64,000 nt of DNA from Thermodesulfobacteriota bacterium (GTDB lineage Bacteria; Desulfobacterota; UBA8473). The stretch lies in assembly GCA_040757775.1 (NCBI GenBank), contig JBFLWQ010000012.1:1-64000 (forward strand), in the 5' to 3' direction. The stretch's first letter is position 1. Every line of letters starts with the position of its first letter. Made by a program: the position numbers and the translations under genes. Positions 35,236-45,500 of this stretch are shown in pieces. The notes beneath the pieces are model-generated. The model ran no database searches, had not been told where the DNA came from, and saw nothing but the letters and a program-made list of their open reading frames with translations.

Positions 35236-37107
35236 TTATCTCCGAACCCCTTGGGGCAGAGACAAAGGGGGGGATAATGGAAGTATACAGGTGAAGCGGG
35301 TCCCTTCTCCTACCTTGCTTTCTACATCTATACTTCCCCCCAGCCGATCAACGACTTCTTTGACAATGATAAGCCCCAGTCCGGTCCCATTCTCCTCTAT
35401 TGCCTTGGCATTATCAGCCCTGAAGAACTCGGTAAACAGGCGAGGTATATCTTCCCGGGATATTCCGATACCCGTATCCGAAATCTCAAATAAGATCTGG
35501 TTTCCCCCCTTCATCGAGAGGTTGATCCTGACCAATCCATTTCTGGGGGTATATTTCACTGCGTTGGAAACGAGGTTAGTAAATATTTCGTCCAGCAGTT
35601 CATGGTTTCCAATCATAATATTACCAATTTCTTCAATCTCTGTCCTGAACTCTATTCCTTTCTCAATAGCTTCAGACTGGTATAACTGAACTACCTGTTT
35701 AAGTATCATAGAAGGGTTCAAGCCGAGAAATTTTATTCTGTTAATTGCCTTAATGTCATGATCAAACCTCAAAATATCGCTTATAAGGTTACCCAGGAGT
35801 TCTGCCCTTCTGTCCGTCCGTATCAGAAGTTCCTTCTGCTTCTCATTTAACCCTCCCACATAACCTCCTGTAACGGTCTTCAGCATACTTCTAATGGCAT
35901 TAAGGGGGGAACGAATCTGATGAACTGCCTTTTTGGTAAACCATGATCTTGTGAGACTCGATTGGAGATTTTCAATAGCCAGCGCCGTGAGATCCGTCAT
36001 CAGGGAGAAAAACTTCGTATCTTCTTCATCGAATCGATACGTTTTGTCGCTGTAGACACATAGGATCCCTGTGGAATCTTCTTCCGCCCGAAGGGGTAAA
36101 CATAACATCGAGGCTATCCCTTCTTTCAGGATATCTTCAGGGTACTGAAAGTAATCTTTCTCATCGATATGACCGATAGCATAGGGAGACCCCTGAATTA
36201 TCCTGAGGTTGATAGGGCTTTTTTCAATATCTATGCTTTCTTTAGATATATAGTCTCTGCTCAAGCCATATACGGAAGCGAATCGAAGTGTCCTCTTATC
36301 ATCATTCAAAAGCTTGATAGAACAGCCCTTAACACCCATAATCCTTGTTGCATATCGTGTTGCTGAGTCCATAAGCTCCTTGAGGTCAGAGTGGGAACCC
36401 ATTTCCTTTACCATCTCATAGAGAGCTGTTAACTTGGCATTAGTCGAATCCAGTTCGTGGGAAACCTCAAGCAAACTCCTTGCCTTCGTCCTCAGAGAAA
36501 CCTTGACAGAGGTGATGAGAAATGCCGAGATCAGGATGGCAGCGGCGAATGTGAGGTATGGAATCGAGATGCCACTGGATCCATAGCTGTAATGCAATAG
36601 GTGTATCTGGAACAGGATGGGCTTTGGGGGCAACATTCCTATATCCTGTAGGACAACCAGACCTCCAAGTGCTGCAATAACCATTACTCCATATAGATAG
36701 CAGCTAAGAGGGGAGAGGAGTATCCCCGCTAAAATGATATGAAAGATGACAAAAATCAAAAGGGGGCTGTAAACACCCCCTGTGAAATAAATCAGTGTAT
36801 ATAAACATAGAAGGTCTAAAGATATCTGGGTATGGGCAAATATGGTGAAGGGTCTGACCTCCCTAGGCCTGAACGCCTCCAGTCGCTTTCCTATATAAAG
36901 GAATATTGCATTGTAGAAGAGAATAAAGATAAGGACAATGTTTAAAGGGAGGATGGGCAGACTCTGTCCCCCGAGATAGACTGCCCAGGTTATTGCAATG
37001 GCCGTCCCTGCCCCTATCCATCTGAGGTGGATGAACCAGAAGACCCTTTCTTTGAGTTCCTGTCTGAAGAAAAGCTGTTCCTTAACCAGGTCGTATCCGA
37101 CTTTCAT
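35236..37107 (-). CDS. six-span membrane sensor histidine kinase with GAF domain
   Basis: 623 residues: about six membrane helices (~25-205) instead of a periplasmic sensor, a coiled linker (~210-235), a GAF domain (~240-390, MGVKGCSIKLLND), a HisKA helix with KKAVHQIRSPLNAI and an HATPase (NLVSNAVKY, GTGLGLIIVKE). The membrane domain may sense the quinone pool, dissolved H2 or membrane state; this is inference. It lies between the hydrogenase structural genes and hypA, with a receiver gene just upstream, so it probably monitors or regulates hydrogenase activity. Confidence 0.9.
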   Translation of the reverse strand: MKVGYDLVKEQLFFRQELKERVFWFIHLRWIGAGTAIAITWAVYLGGQSLPILPLNIVLIFILFYNAIFLYIGKRLEAFRPREVRPFTIFAHTQISLDLLCLYTLIYFTGGVYSPLLIFVIFHIILAGILLSPLSCYLYGVMVIAALGGLVVLQDIGMLPPKPILFQIHLLHYSYGSSGISIPYLTFAAAILISAFLITSVKVSLRTKARSLLEVSHELDSTNAKLTALYEMVKEMGSHSDLKELMDSATRYATRIMGVKGCSIKLLNDDKRTLRFASVYGLSRDYISKESIDIEKSPINLRIIQGSPYAIGHIDEKDYFQYPEDILKEGIASMLCLPLRAEEDSTGILCVYSDKTYRFDEEDTKFFSLMTDLTALAIENLQSSLTRSWFTKKAVHQIRSPLNAIRSMLKTVTGGYVGGLNEKQKELLIRTDRRAELLGNLISDILRFDHDIKAINRIKFLGLNPSMILKQVVQLYQSEAIEKGIEFRTEIEEIGNIMIGNHELLDEIFTNLVSNAVKYTPRNGLVRINLSMKGGNQILFEISDTGIGISREDIPRLFTEFFRADNAKAIEENGTGLGLIIVKEVVDRLGGSIDVESKVGEGTRFTCILPLSPPLSLPQGVRR

Positions 37108-37200
37108 AAAAGTCAGTTCCTTTTTGGATACTTTTTCAAAGCTCTCGATATTTCTAACGGAGTGTAGAAGAAAATACCCTTTCGAACCCTCTAACGGAGT

Positions 37201-37614
37201 TTATCTACCTCCTTGTTCCTTGATAATGGCCTGGATTGTTGAAAGCAATTCTTCAGGATCTACTGGTTTTTCCAAAATGTACGAGACGGGCCAGCTTTCA
37301 CCCAGTATATGTTGAAACCTTTCGGGGCCTTCTTCCGCCATCTTTTGAGTAAAGCCCGTTTCTAAAATGATGGGGATATTCTTATACTGGGGCTCATCTC
37401 TGAGTTTGTATGCGAGATCAAATCCCTCTGTGTCTGTGCTCATCATAACGTCCAGGATGATGAGATCGGGTGTCTTTTCCTTGATTTTCGCATACCCTTC
37501 CTTTCCGTTGTAAGCGTATCTCACTGTAAAATCATTGCTTTCCAGGATGATACGGAGAGAGTTAACTACATCCCTGTCATCCTCAATTATAAGTATGTCT
37601 CTTCCCGTGCTCAT
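37201..37614 (-). CDS. single-domain response regulator
   Basis: 137 residues from the ATG at 37614, which follows CAGGAGG. Receiver with IIEDD, phospho-acceptor Asp55 in ILDVMMST and lysine in LEKPVDP. The usual Pro after the acceptor loop is replaced (MMSTD), a minor variation. It is probably the partner of the kinase at 35236-37107. No DNA-binding domain, so regulation would be by protein contact. The 93-bp gap to the kinase has two direct repeats TCTAACGGAGT. Confidence 0.9.
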   Translation of the reverse strand: MSTGRDILIIEDDRDVVNSLRIILESNDFTVRYAYNGKEGYAKIKEKTPDLIILDVMMSTDTEGFDLAYKLRDEPQYKNIPIILETGFTQKMAEEGPERFQHILGESWPVSYILEKPVDPEELLSTIQAIIKEQGGR

Positions 37615-37689
37615 TTGTCCCTCCTGTTTAGCCACCCATGGTATCATGGTATCACAAAAAACTCATTTTGTCAGTTTGTTTTTGAACAT

Positions 37690-37770
37690 AGCGCACCTTC
37701 GGTGGGAACCTGTAGGGGTTCGATTTATCGAACCCGCAACGTCGGGCCTCATAAATGCCGCTCCTACCAG
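37690..37770. repeat. palindromic intergenic repeat
   Basis: GTAGGGGTTCG-ATTTA-TCGAACCC forms a strong hairpin and is followed by GTCGGGCCTCATAAATGCC-GCTCCTACC, the pattern of the GTAGGGG...CCCCTAC interspersed repeats of many anaerobes. It lies between the protease gene and the receiver gene, so it could separate the hydrogenase structural transcript from the two-component/hyp part. Confidence 0.55.
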
Positions 37771-37789
37771 GTACTTAAAATGGAAATTC

Positions 37790-38428
37790 CTATGCAATAT
37801 AGTTAGACATTAAAAAACCTTTTATCTCAGCAACTACCTCAGATACTCTATCTTCAACCTCCTTTGTAAGCCCTTCTCCGATGTCAAAATCCTCTCCCTG
37901 AACAGAAATCATCCATGCTTCTGGATTTTCGTTATACAGAGATTGAAGAAGCCCCAGGAGAAATGCCGGATTAAAATGGTGCGTCAGGTAGGACAAACTC
38001 CTGAGTTCAGGCTCTACCCTGGTCCATTCCCATCCCCCTCTCAATTCGTTCATAGCAGCATCAACAAATATAATTAAAGCTGCATCCTTTAGTTCAAAAG
38101 CCAGGTCAGGCTCAAGTTGATGAGGGGCAAAAAAATGGATTTCCTCCCTGTGTTTGAGTATCTCTCTTAATTTTGTAACTGCATATGGACCTATTCCATC
38201 GTCCCGGCGTTGGGGGTTGCCATAACCTATAATCCATATTGAAGACAGTTTGGTTTCCACATTGACGGCTTCGTAAAAAGTCCATCTGCGGCGTTCCGCT
38301 GCATCCTCAGTCGTTGCAGCGTATCTGTAAGTACGCCTCATTCGTTCGGATTTGCGCGCCTTGCATCTGGAGCTTTTTACTGTGCCATCTGATTTTTGAC
38401 TTTTTACGACTTCATCAACATTGGGCAC
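37790..38428 (-). CDS. [NiFe]-hydrogenase maturation protease with MITE-encoded N-terminal insert
   Basis: The ORF has 212 codons. From residue ~62 it is a HycI/HyaD-type endopeptidase: IWIIGYGNPQRRDDGIG (first metal-binding Asp/Glu region), FVDAAMNE and HHFNPAFLLGLL. It removes the C-terminal tail of the large subunit (38432-39862) after nickel insertion. Residues ~5-57 (Arg/Lys-rich, RMRRTYRYAATTEDAAERRR) are encoded by a MITE inserted in frame after GTG CCC AAT. The GTG at 38428, 3 bp from the large-subunit stop and preceded by AAAGGGG, looks like the ancestral start; re-initiation at the GTG at 38260 is possible. Confidence 0.85.
   Translation of the reverse strand: MPNVDEVVKSQKSDGTVKSSRCKARKSERMRRTYRYAATTEDAAERRRWTFYEAVNVETKLSSIWIIGYGNPQRRDDGIGPYAVTKLREILKHREEIHFFAPHQLEPDLAFELKDAALIIFVDAAMNELRGGWEWTRVEPELRSLSYLTHHFNPAFLLGLLQSLYNENPEAWMISVQGEDFDIGEGLTKEVEDRVSEVVAEIKGFLMSNYIA
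38262..38418. repeat. MITE (long form) inserted in the protease gene
   Basis: About 157 bp bounded by inverted repeats (TTGACGGCTTCGTAAAAAGTC and GACTTTTTACGACTTCATCAA), same termini as 20283-20366. The flanks share ACAT(T) on both sides, consistent with a 4-5 bp target duplication. Insertion plus duplication is 159 bp, a multiple of three, and one frame has no stop, so the host gene stays open. Confidence 0.85.
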
Positions 38429-38431
38429 GAC

Positions 38432-39862
38432 TCAGCCCCTTTGTACTTCATCTATAAGTTCTCCATTGAAGTTGTATATCTGAATCTTAAGGGGCATCTT
38501 ACCAACAGCATGGGTTGCACAGGACAGACAGGGGTCGTAGCAGCGTATTGCCCCTTCAACCCGGTTTAACATTCCCTCTTCTATTTTGCCCTTGTGGATG
38601 TATTCCCTGGCTACAAGCTCAATGGAACGGTTCATGGCAATGTTGTTATGCCCTGTCGCAACAATCAGATTTGCCTTGGTGATTTTGCCGTACTTCTCCA
38701 CTCCGTAGTGGTGAACGAGTACTCCCCGGGGAGCCTCGATAACTCCGATGCCCTCATTGTTGGCGGGACCAGCAGTGACCCTTATATCAGTGCCACAGAT
38801 ACCCGGATTCTTTAGAAGCTCCTCAGCCCGCTCAAGGCAGTAGAGAAGCTCAATCTGCCGGGCATAGTGGTAGAGGAGTGTACAGCCGAGGAGCCCTTTC
38901 TCTGTAAGCTTCCTGAAGTTCTCAAGTTCCTTGTTTGCTTTAGGGGTAGCAATTTGGGTCGCCGCATTCACCCTGCCAAGTGGGCCGACCCGGTAACAAC
39001 CCTTTGGGTAACCCTGAGACTTGTAGTAGGGGAACTTCATGTAGGACCATGGTTCAACCTTCTCGCCGATATAATCCAGATAATTGGCAGGATCAAACTC
39101 GACAAGCATCTTCCGGTTGCTGTCTACAATCCGCCAGCTGCCATCGTAGAGGGAAATACAGCCATCCTTATCCACAAGCCCCGCATAGTTTGACTCGAAA
39201 TTAGCAAACCGTTTTACTTCATCCAGATTCTTCTCCTGCCACCCCTTCAGAAGATCAATGGCAAGTTGGCAGGTTTCATAGGCATCATTAAGCCCGGCAA
39301 GGAGGCGATCACGGTCAGATTCAGGAAGGGCGTTGGTTACCCCGCCTGGAACGGAGAATGCAGGATGTACCTTCTTGCCGCCAAGTGCCTTAATAATCTC
39401 CTGTCCGTACTTGCGGAGCTTTATTCCCTTGACTGCCGCATCCGGGAATTTCCCGATTACTCCCACTACGTTGCGCACGGCGGGATCGGCATCCCATCCA
39501 AGGAGGAGGTCCGGGCTTGCCAGGTGAAAGAAGTGGAGGGCATGGGACTGGATATATTGTCCCTTATGCAGCAGTTTCCGCAGCAGATATGCGGTCTCCG
39601 GGATATTTACCCCTAGGATTGCATCACATGCCTTGGCCGAAGCCAGCTGATGGCTTACGGGACAGATACCACAGATTCTCTGGGTAATTATTGGCATTTC
39701 CTCAAAGGGTCTCCCCTGGCAGAATCGTTCATATCCCCTGAATTGAGTCACATGGAATCGGGTATCTGTTACCTCACCGTTACTGTCCAGAAAAATAGAG
39801 ACCTTCCCATGCCCTTCTAATCGACTTATGGGGTCTATAGTTATCTTTTGTACTGTTGTCAT
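38432..39862 (-). CDS. [NiFe]-hydrogenase large (catalytic) subunit, group 3-like
   Basis: 476 residues. Active-site cysteines lie in RICGIC (Cys64, Cys67) and DPCLSCATH (Cys445, Cys448). A 25-residue tail after His451 is the substrate of the adjacent maturation protease, so the enzyme should need processing. Cytoplasmic (no signal on large or small subunit), and adjacent diaphorase-type genes place it with HoxH/MvhA-like group 3 enzymes that exchange electrons with NAD(P) and perhaps ferredoxin. Oxidises or produces H2. Confidence 0.93.
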   Translation of the reverse strand: MTTVQKITIDPISRLEGHGKVSIFLDSNGEVTDTRFHVTQFRGYERFCQGRPFEEMPIITQRICGICPVSHQLASAKACDAILGVNIPETAYLLRKLLHKGQYIQSHALHFFHLASPDLLLGWDADPAVRNVVGVIGKFPDAAVKGIKLRKYGQEIIKALGGKKVHPAFSVPGGVTNALPESDRDRLLAGLNDAYETCQLAIDLLKGWQEKNLDEVKRFANFESNYAGLVDKDGCISLYDGSWRIVDSNRKMLVEFDPANYLDYIGEKVEPWSYMKFPYYKSQGYPKGCYRVGPLGRVNAATQIATPKANKELENFRKLTEKGLLGCTLLYHYARQIELLYCLERAEELLKNPGICGTDIRVTAGPANNEGIGVIEAPRGVLVHHYGVEKYGKITKANLIVATGHNNIAMNRSIELVAREYIHKGKIEEGMLNRVEGAIRCYDPCLSCATHAVGKMPLKIQIYNFNGELIDEVQRG

Positions 39863-39874
39863 AAGGGTACCTCC

Positions 39875-40420
39875 TCAGTCAAAATGCATCAGTTCGCTTG
39901 GAAGAACGGGTATCCTGCCCTGCAGGATCTCTGTCAAAGAATAAGCAATTGCCTCGGGAGAAGGTGGACATCCTGGTACATATACATCGACTGGCACTAC
40001 CCCATTAACCGGGAGTACTTTATCCAGAAGGGGGGGGATGTCTTCATGTGTGGGAACCGCCCCTCCCACGGTGCTTTCAGTTTCAATATAGCCATACCTC
40101 AGCACCTCATCTTTCGGGATCCAGTTGCGTAAAGTGTTAATACCACCAAAGACTGCACAGTCTCCCCATGCAATGAGAATCTTGCAACATTGCCTGAGCT
40201 TGCGGGCAATCTCTACCTGTTCTTCGTTTCCAATGCCACCCTCAATAATACCAACGGTAACCTCTTGAAAGTCAAAATTCTTAAAGTCAGTAATGGGGGT
40301 AACAGTTAAATCTACAGCCGAAAGAATATCCAATAGGCCTTCATCCAGATCCAGAAAGGACATATGGCATCCTGCACATCCCTCTAGCCATACTGTTGCT
40401 ACTTTTGGCTTTCCCATCAA
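39875..40420 (-). CDS. [NiFe]-hydrogenase small subunit (HoxY/MvhG-like)
   Basis: 181 residues, the short form with only the proximal [4Fe-4S] cluster: Cys15 and Cys18 in WLEGCAGCHMSF, Cys88 in WGDCAVFGG and Cys151 in YVPGCPPSPE. No Tat signal peptide, so it is cytoplasmic. It passes electrons from the large subunit to the NuoG-like protein encoded upstream. AGGAGG-like site in TAAACCTCC complement lies before the ATG. Confidence 0.93.
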   Translation of the reverse strand: MMGKPKVATVWLEGCAGCHMSFLDLDEGLLDILSAVDLTVTPITDFKNFDFQEVTVGIIEGGIGNEEQVEIARKLRQCCKILIAWGDCAVFGGINTLRNWIPKDEVLRYGYIETESTVGGAVPTHEDIPPLLDKVLPVNGVVPVDVYVPGCPPSPEAIAYSLTEILQGRIPVLPSELMHFD

Positions 40421-40454
40421 TAAACCTCCATTCTTGGTATTCCGTGTCGGTGTC

Positions 40455-40479
40455 AGGGACGGGAATAACCCCGCCCCTA
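40455..40479. repeat. imperfect G/C palindrome in the hydrogenase operon
   Basis: AGGGACGGGAATAACCCCGCCCCT folds into an imperfect hairpin. It matches the GGGGCGGGGTTA-type palindrome at 26792-26816. It lies in the 59-bp gap between the NuoG-like and small-subunit genes and may affect mRNA processing between them. Confidence 0.45.
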
Positions 40480-42540
40480 CTAATACATTAAAAATGGGCC
40501 AAGTTCCATCTCTTTTTCTACTTTTTTACGTAGCTCCTTCCATGTTTTGAAGTCAGGACGAAATTTGGTTCGGTCAGCCAGAGCCACCATGGTTTGCCAT
40601 GACCCCTTTACCCCTTCGGGAGGATTAAGTATCTTTTCCCTGTAGCTAAATTCTATGCCATCCAGAGAGGTATATGTTCCACCCTCTTCCATCCAGAGAG
40701 GTTTTGGAATAATGACATGTGCCTTATCAGCCAGTGCCTCCGGAAAATAGGGGCTCATAACACCAAGAAAATCGAGTCCACTAAAGCGATCCAGAAGGTC
40801 TGAACTTAAAGTTTCTTCTCCACCCAGAAGAATAAGTCCACCTCTTAATTTGTCTTTACCCTTTATCCCTTCACGAGAGGAAACTCCCAGCCTCCATGCT
40901 CCGGCACTGTTTCCGTCCGGCTTCAGGATAATAAGCCTCAGGGTGTTCTCGGGAAGGATGCCCTTTAAAAATGCCAGTTTCATAATATACATAAGCCATG
41001 ATTGATCCTCAATAGCGGTCAGTTCTTCTCCTGCAATAATTATGGGGTTCTTTGACTTGTTAAATATCCTGACCATTTCATACAGGGTCTTTCTGGTTTC
41101 CCAATCCATACCCTCCCTTTTCAACATATCTGGAACATTGATTTCTCCCGCTTCCCCGAATGATTCTTTAATGGATGAGATGGCTTCATCCAGAAGGGCT
41201 TTAATCAGTAAGAGTTTGTTTCCATTCTCCGGTGACAGATATAGGGACGTCCATGGATGCATAAAATCTCTTGTTCCTATAATAGCGAGTTTAACACCTT
41301 TCTCCATAACACATCTGTGTATGAGGGATGAGAGCAGGGGCTGACTTTTGTAAGGGTCTGCGCCTACTGCCAGGATAAAGTCGGATTCAAGGATTCTCTT
41401 CCATGATGCCTCCCTGAAAGTCTTTCCCACGTCTTCCCTTGCCCTTGAAATGGTTCTCATGTGGTCTCCGTCCAGGGTGTCTATGTAGCCAGAAGCCCAG
41501 CCCCCGGACATAATATCCCTGAAGAGAACAAGTTCCTCATTAGAACACCGGCTTGATGCAAGCCCGAAGATAGCCTTCCCACTGTATGTATCCCTTATAG
41601 TACCAAGCTTCTCAGCTACTAAGTCAAGGGCATTTTGCCATGTCTCTTCTACCCATGTCCCATCCTTCCTTCGAACCCTGGGCTGAAGGAGACGAGTTCC
41701 AATCGTCTTAAAGGGTTCAAATCTCCCCTTATAGCATAGTTGTCCGAGGTCCGGGCTTCCGCCATTCAGAGAAAGCTTGCCTTCAATCTTCAGCAGGTTG
41801 TTATCCCTGACAGAATGAAGCGTTGGGCATAATAATCCACACTGCGGGCAAAAGGAGTCAATAGTCTCCCAGTCCTTTCTGTGTCCTTTAACCGCATAAT
41901 GTGTCATGTAGCGATTGTATATTGCCCCTGTTGGGCACACCTGCATGCATACACCGCAAGAGTAGCAGCTAGACTCTCCTCTTTCTTCATTGAGGTCCAG
42001 ACCGATAAGGGAGTGAGGTCCCCTATTTTGAAAGTTCAGCACATAGGCTCCTGCTATCTCCTGGCATCCCCTGATGCACCTTCCGCATAAGACACATCGA
42101 TTATGGTCTATTGCCATGTATTCACTTGTTATATCAACGGGAAATGCCTGATGGGAAGAAGGGACAGTGAGATGGTCCATCTGCATTTCATAGGCTAGAC
42201 TCTGGAGCTCACAATCTCCACTCTGGGCGCAGAACATGCAGTAATGGTTCCTCTCGGCAAACATGAACTCAAGGATGGTTCGTCTGGCTTCGATGATCCG
42301 ATCGTTGGATGTGACCACCCCCATCCCTTCTCTAACGGGCATCACGCAGCTGGCAACCAGTTTGGGAGAGCCATCTACTTCCACCACACAGAGCCTGCAC
42401 CCCCCCCAATTGGAGAGGCAAGGATGGTGGCAGAGGGTGGGAATACGAATGCCGTTTTGCTGCGCTGCATCCAGGATTGTCGTACCTTCGTCTACCGCTA
42501 TCTCTCTTTCGTCAATCTTCAGATTTACCTTCTTCTCCAT
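40480..42540 (-). CDS. NuoG/HydA-like iron-sulfur subunit of the hydrogenase complex
   Basis: 686 residues. Cluster sites in order: [2Fe-2S] Cys37, 48, 51, 65; His/Cys-ligated [4Fe-4S] (His99, Cys101, 104, 110); two ferredoxin clusters (Cys149-152-155-159 and Cys192-195-198-202); then Cys231, 234, 238 and 269 of a molybdopterin-oxidoreductase-like domain (~225-680) that lacks evident cofactor-binding function, as in NuoG. It wires the small subunit to the NuoF-like flavoprotein. The extra domain makes it longer than HoxU (~240 residues) and like HydA of NAD-linked hydrogenases without the H-cluster. Confidence 0.9.
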   Translation of the reverse strand: MEKKVNLKIDEREIAVDEGTTILDAAQQNGIRIPTLCHHPCLSNWGGCRLCVVEVDGSPKLVASCVMPVREGMGVVTSNDRIIEARRTILEFMFAERNHYCMFCAQSGDCELQSLAYEMQMDHLTVPSSHQAFPVDITSEYMAIDHNRCVLCGRCIRGCQEIAGAYVLNFQNRGPHSLIGLDLNEERGESSCYSCGVCMQVCPTGAIYNRYMTHYAVKGHRKDWETIDSFCPQCGLLCPTLHSVRDNNLLKIEGKLSLNGGSPDLGQLCYKGRFEPFKTIGTRLLQPRVRRKDGTWVEETWQNALDLVAEKLGTIRDTYSGKAIFGLASSRCSNEELVLFRDIMSGGWASGYIDTLDGDHMRTISRAREDVGKTFREASWKRILESDFILAVGADPYKSQPLLSSLIHRCVMEKGVKLAIIGTRDFMHPWTSLYLSPENGNKLLLIKALLDEAISSIKESFGEAGEINVPDMLKREGMDWETRKTLYEMVRIFNKSKNPIIIAGEELTAIEDQSWLMYIMKLAFLKGILPENTLRLIILKPDGNSAGAWRLGVSSREGIKGKDKLRGGLILLGGEETLSSDLLDRFSGLDFLGVMSPYFPEALADKAHVIIPKPLWMEEGGTYTSLDGIEFSYREKILNPPEGVKGSWQTMVALADRTKFRPDFKTWKELRKKVEKEMELGPFLMY

Positions 42541-42560
42541 TGGATATCCTCCAAAATTTT

Positions 42561-42580
42561 ATGGCTTCGTAAAAAGTCCA
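42561..42580. repeat. solo MITE terminus between nuoF-gltD and nuoG-like genes
   Basis: ATGGCTTCGTAAAAAGTCCA matches one end of the MITE family at 20283 and 38262. No second end is nearby, so this is a remnant or partial insertion in the 47-bp intercistronic gap. Confidence 0.6.
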
Positions 42581-42587
42581 TCAAATT

Positions 42588-45500
42588 TTACACTGTTTGA
42601 ATATCGCACCGCAGACACCGACATGCCTCATCCATAGCAATTTTGCTTGAAAACCCCAGTTCCACTTCTTTAAAATTTCCAATTCTTTCTGCCGCAGGGA
42701 TTTCTGGAACACGAATCCTTGGGATTTCCGGGGTCTCCTCATCTATTACCATTGGAATCTCTATCTCATCCTCAAGGGGTGGTATATATGGAGGCTCTGT
42801 ATAACGCTTCCTGACAGCAGCATCTATCTCATTTGCAGCATGATGGCCTGCCGCTATTGCTTCCACAACCGTAGCAGGACCTGTAACTGCATCTCCTCCC
42901 CCATAGATCATTGAATCACTGACACATGTCTTCGTACCTTTCTTTATCTCCAGAAGCCCTCTCTTAGAGATTCTGGGGTCGTCTTTTTCGACAGGGAAAG
43001 GGAAAACTGGCTTCTGGCCAATTGCAACGAGCACCTGATCTACATCCAGGGAAAACTCGGCTCCTGGTATAGGCAGAGGTCTTCTTCTGCCACTGGCATC
43101 AAATTCACCCAGAGACATCCTCTGGCAGATGACCTTCTGCAGATGACCATTATCACCCGAAAACCTGATTGGAGCCACAAGATATTCGATCTTTACCCCT
43201 TCCTCTTCGGCAGCCTGTATTTCTTCTTCCTGTGCCGGCATGTCTTGCCGGAGCCTTCGATAAAGTATGGTAACCTCCTTTGCACCGCATCTCAGGGCAG
43301 AACGTGAGGCATCGATAGCTGAATTGCCCCCTCCGATAACTGCCACACGTGTTCCTATCTCCGGCTTTTTCCCCAGGTTAAGTTCCCGAAGATATTCTAC
43401 GGCTCCCCAAATACCTTCAAGGTCTTCGCCGTCCGCTTCAACCCGGATGCTTTGCTGAGCTCCAATAGCCAGATATATGACGTCGGACTCCTTTTTAACC
43501 TGATCCCATGAGATATCCCTGCCTACCTTTGTGTTGCACCGGAGCTCCACACCCAGCGCCAGGATATCTTCGATCTCAGACCTCAAGACATCTCTGGGGA
43601 GCCGATATTCCGGTATGCCCCATCGGAGCATACCCCCGGGTTCCGGAAGCTCCTCGAAAACAACTACCTCGCAGCCCCTCAGAATAAGGTCTTTAGCAGC
43701 AGTCAAACCAGAGGGGCCAGCACCTATGATTGCGATCCTTCCTTTCCTGGTTACAGGTACCCTGTTTACAGGTGGCCTCCTGGTATTATCTGTAATAAAC
43801 CGTTTAAGGTACTTTATGTTCACGGGTTCATCCAGGGTGGACCGTCTGCACTTGAATTCGCACTTGTGGTCGCATACCCTGCCACAGACACTGGGGAATG
43901 GGTTGGTTCTGAGGAGGATTTTATAGGCATCGTCTAACCGCTCGGCCCGAACCAGGGCAATATAACTTGGGATATCCATCCCCAGGGGGCAGGTGTGCTG
44001 GCACGGGGATTTGAAAAAGGCTGAACACACTATGGCAGGACAACGCTTTTCACGAATATGTGCCTCGTACTCGTCCCGGAAGTAACGGAGGGTGGAAAGC
44101 ACGGGATTGGGAGCCGTCTGTCCCAGTCCGCACAGGGCTGTATTCTGAACAATAGAAGCCCATCGCTCAAGGGTTTCTATGTCTCCCACCTCGCCTTTGC
44201 CCTCACATATTCTGGTCAATATCTCCAGCATCTTCTTTGTACCCACCCGACATGGTGTACATTTGCCACAGGACTCTTCCTGACAGAATTCCATGAAGAA
44301 TCTGGCTACATCTACTACACATTTATCCTCGTTCATAACGATCATGCCGCCAGAGCCAACGATTGCTCCAAGCTGGGTAATCGTTTCATAATCGACCGGT
44401 GCATTCAAATGCTGGGCAGGTATACATCCTCCGGATGGCCCACCCAGCTGAACAGCCTTGAACCTTTTCCCTTCGGAGATACCACCCCCTATATCATGGA
44501 CGATAGTGCCTATAGGCGTTCCCATAGGCACTTCCACCAGTCCTACATTATTTACATCTCCTGTAAGGGCAAAGACCTTTGTCCCTTTGCTTCTCAAGGT
44601 ACCAAGACCGGCATACCATTTTCCTCCATTAAGGATTATCTGGGGTATACTTGCCAGGGTCTCTACGTTATTCAGAACTGTCGGTTTTTTCCACAGGCCC
44701 TGTATGGCAGGGAAGGGGGGTCTGGGCCTGGGCATACCCCTTTTCCCCTCGATAGAGGTCATAAGTGCTGTCTCTTCACCACACACAAATGCCCCGGCTC
44801 CACGGTAAACCTCCAGATCAAAACTAAACCCAGACCCAAGGATATCCTCTCCAAGGAGCCCATATCCCCTTGCCTGGTCGATGGCAAGGTTCAACATCTT
44901 TACAGCAAGAGGGTATTCTGCACGGCAGTAAATATAGCCCTGTTTGGACCCGATAGCCTTGGCTGCTATGATCATCCCTTCTAGTACTGCATGAGGGTCT
45001 GACTCCAGGACGCAGCGATCCATAAAGGCTCCTGGGTCCCCTTCGTCGGCATTACAAAGGACATATTTGATATCTCCGCGGGATCTTGCGCAAAACTCCC
45101 ATTTCATTCCGGTAGGGAACCCGGCGCCTCCCCGACCTCTAATCCCTGACACCTTAACTTCCTTAATGATTTCATCAGAACTCATCTGATACAGTGCCCT
45201 GGCAGCCGCAAGATACCCATCCATGGCTATGTACTCTTCGATCCTCTCTGCCTGGATCAGACCACGATTCCTCATAACACGCAGTTCCTGCAAACCAAAG
45301 AATGGGATTTGTTGGATGGAGGGTATTGCTTCGGTTCCTGGAGATGGAGGGCCTTCAAATGCTTTCTCCTTTTGTTCCCAGCCTCTAGAAAATGCCCATT
45401 CCGGGATTACCTGGCTCCCCAATACGTGTTTCTGGAAGATTTGGCGTGCTTTTTCTTCGTTCACTTCTGCATATTTTATAGACTCTTCTCCAAGTCTGTC

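Noticed and set aside
44058-44984. A 308-codon open frame on the + strand opposite the NuoF part of the fusion
   Set aside because: It lies entirely antisense to a conserved enzyme, has no ribosome site and no recognisable domain; it is a by-product of the codon use on the minus strand. The same applies to the other long antisense frames over acs, hppA and nuoG.
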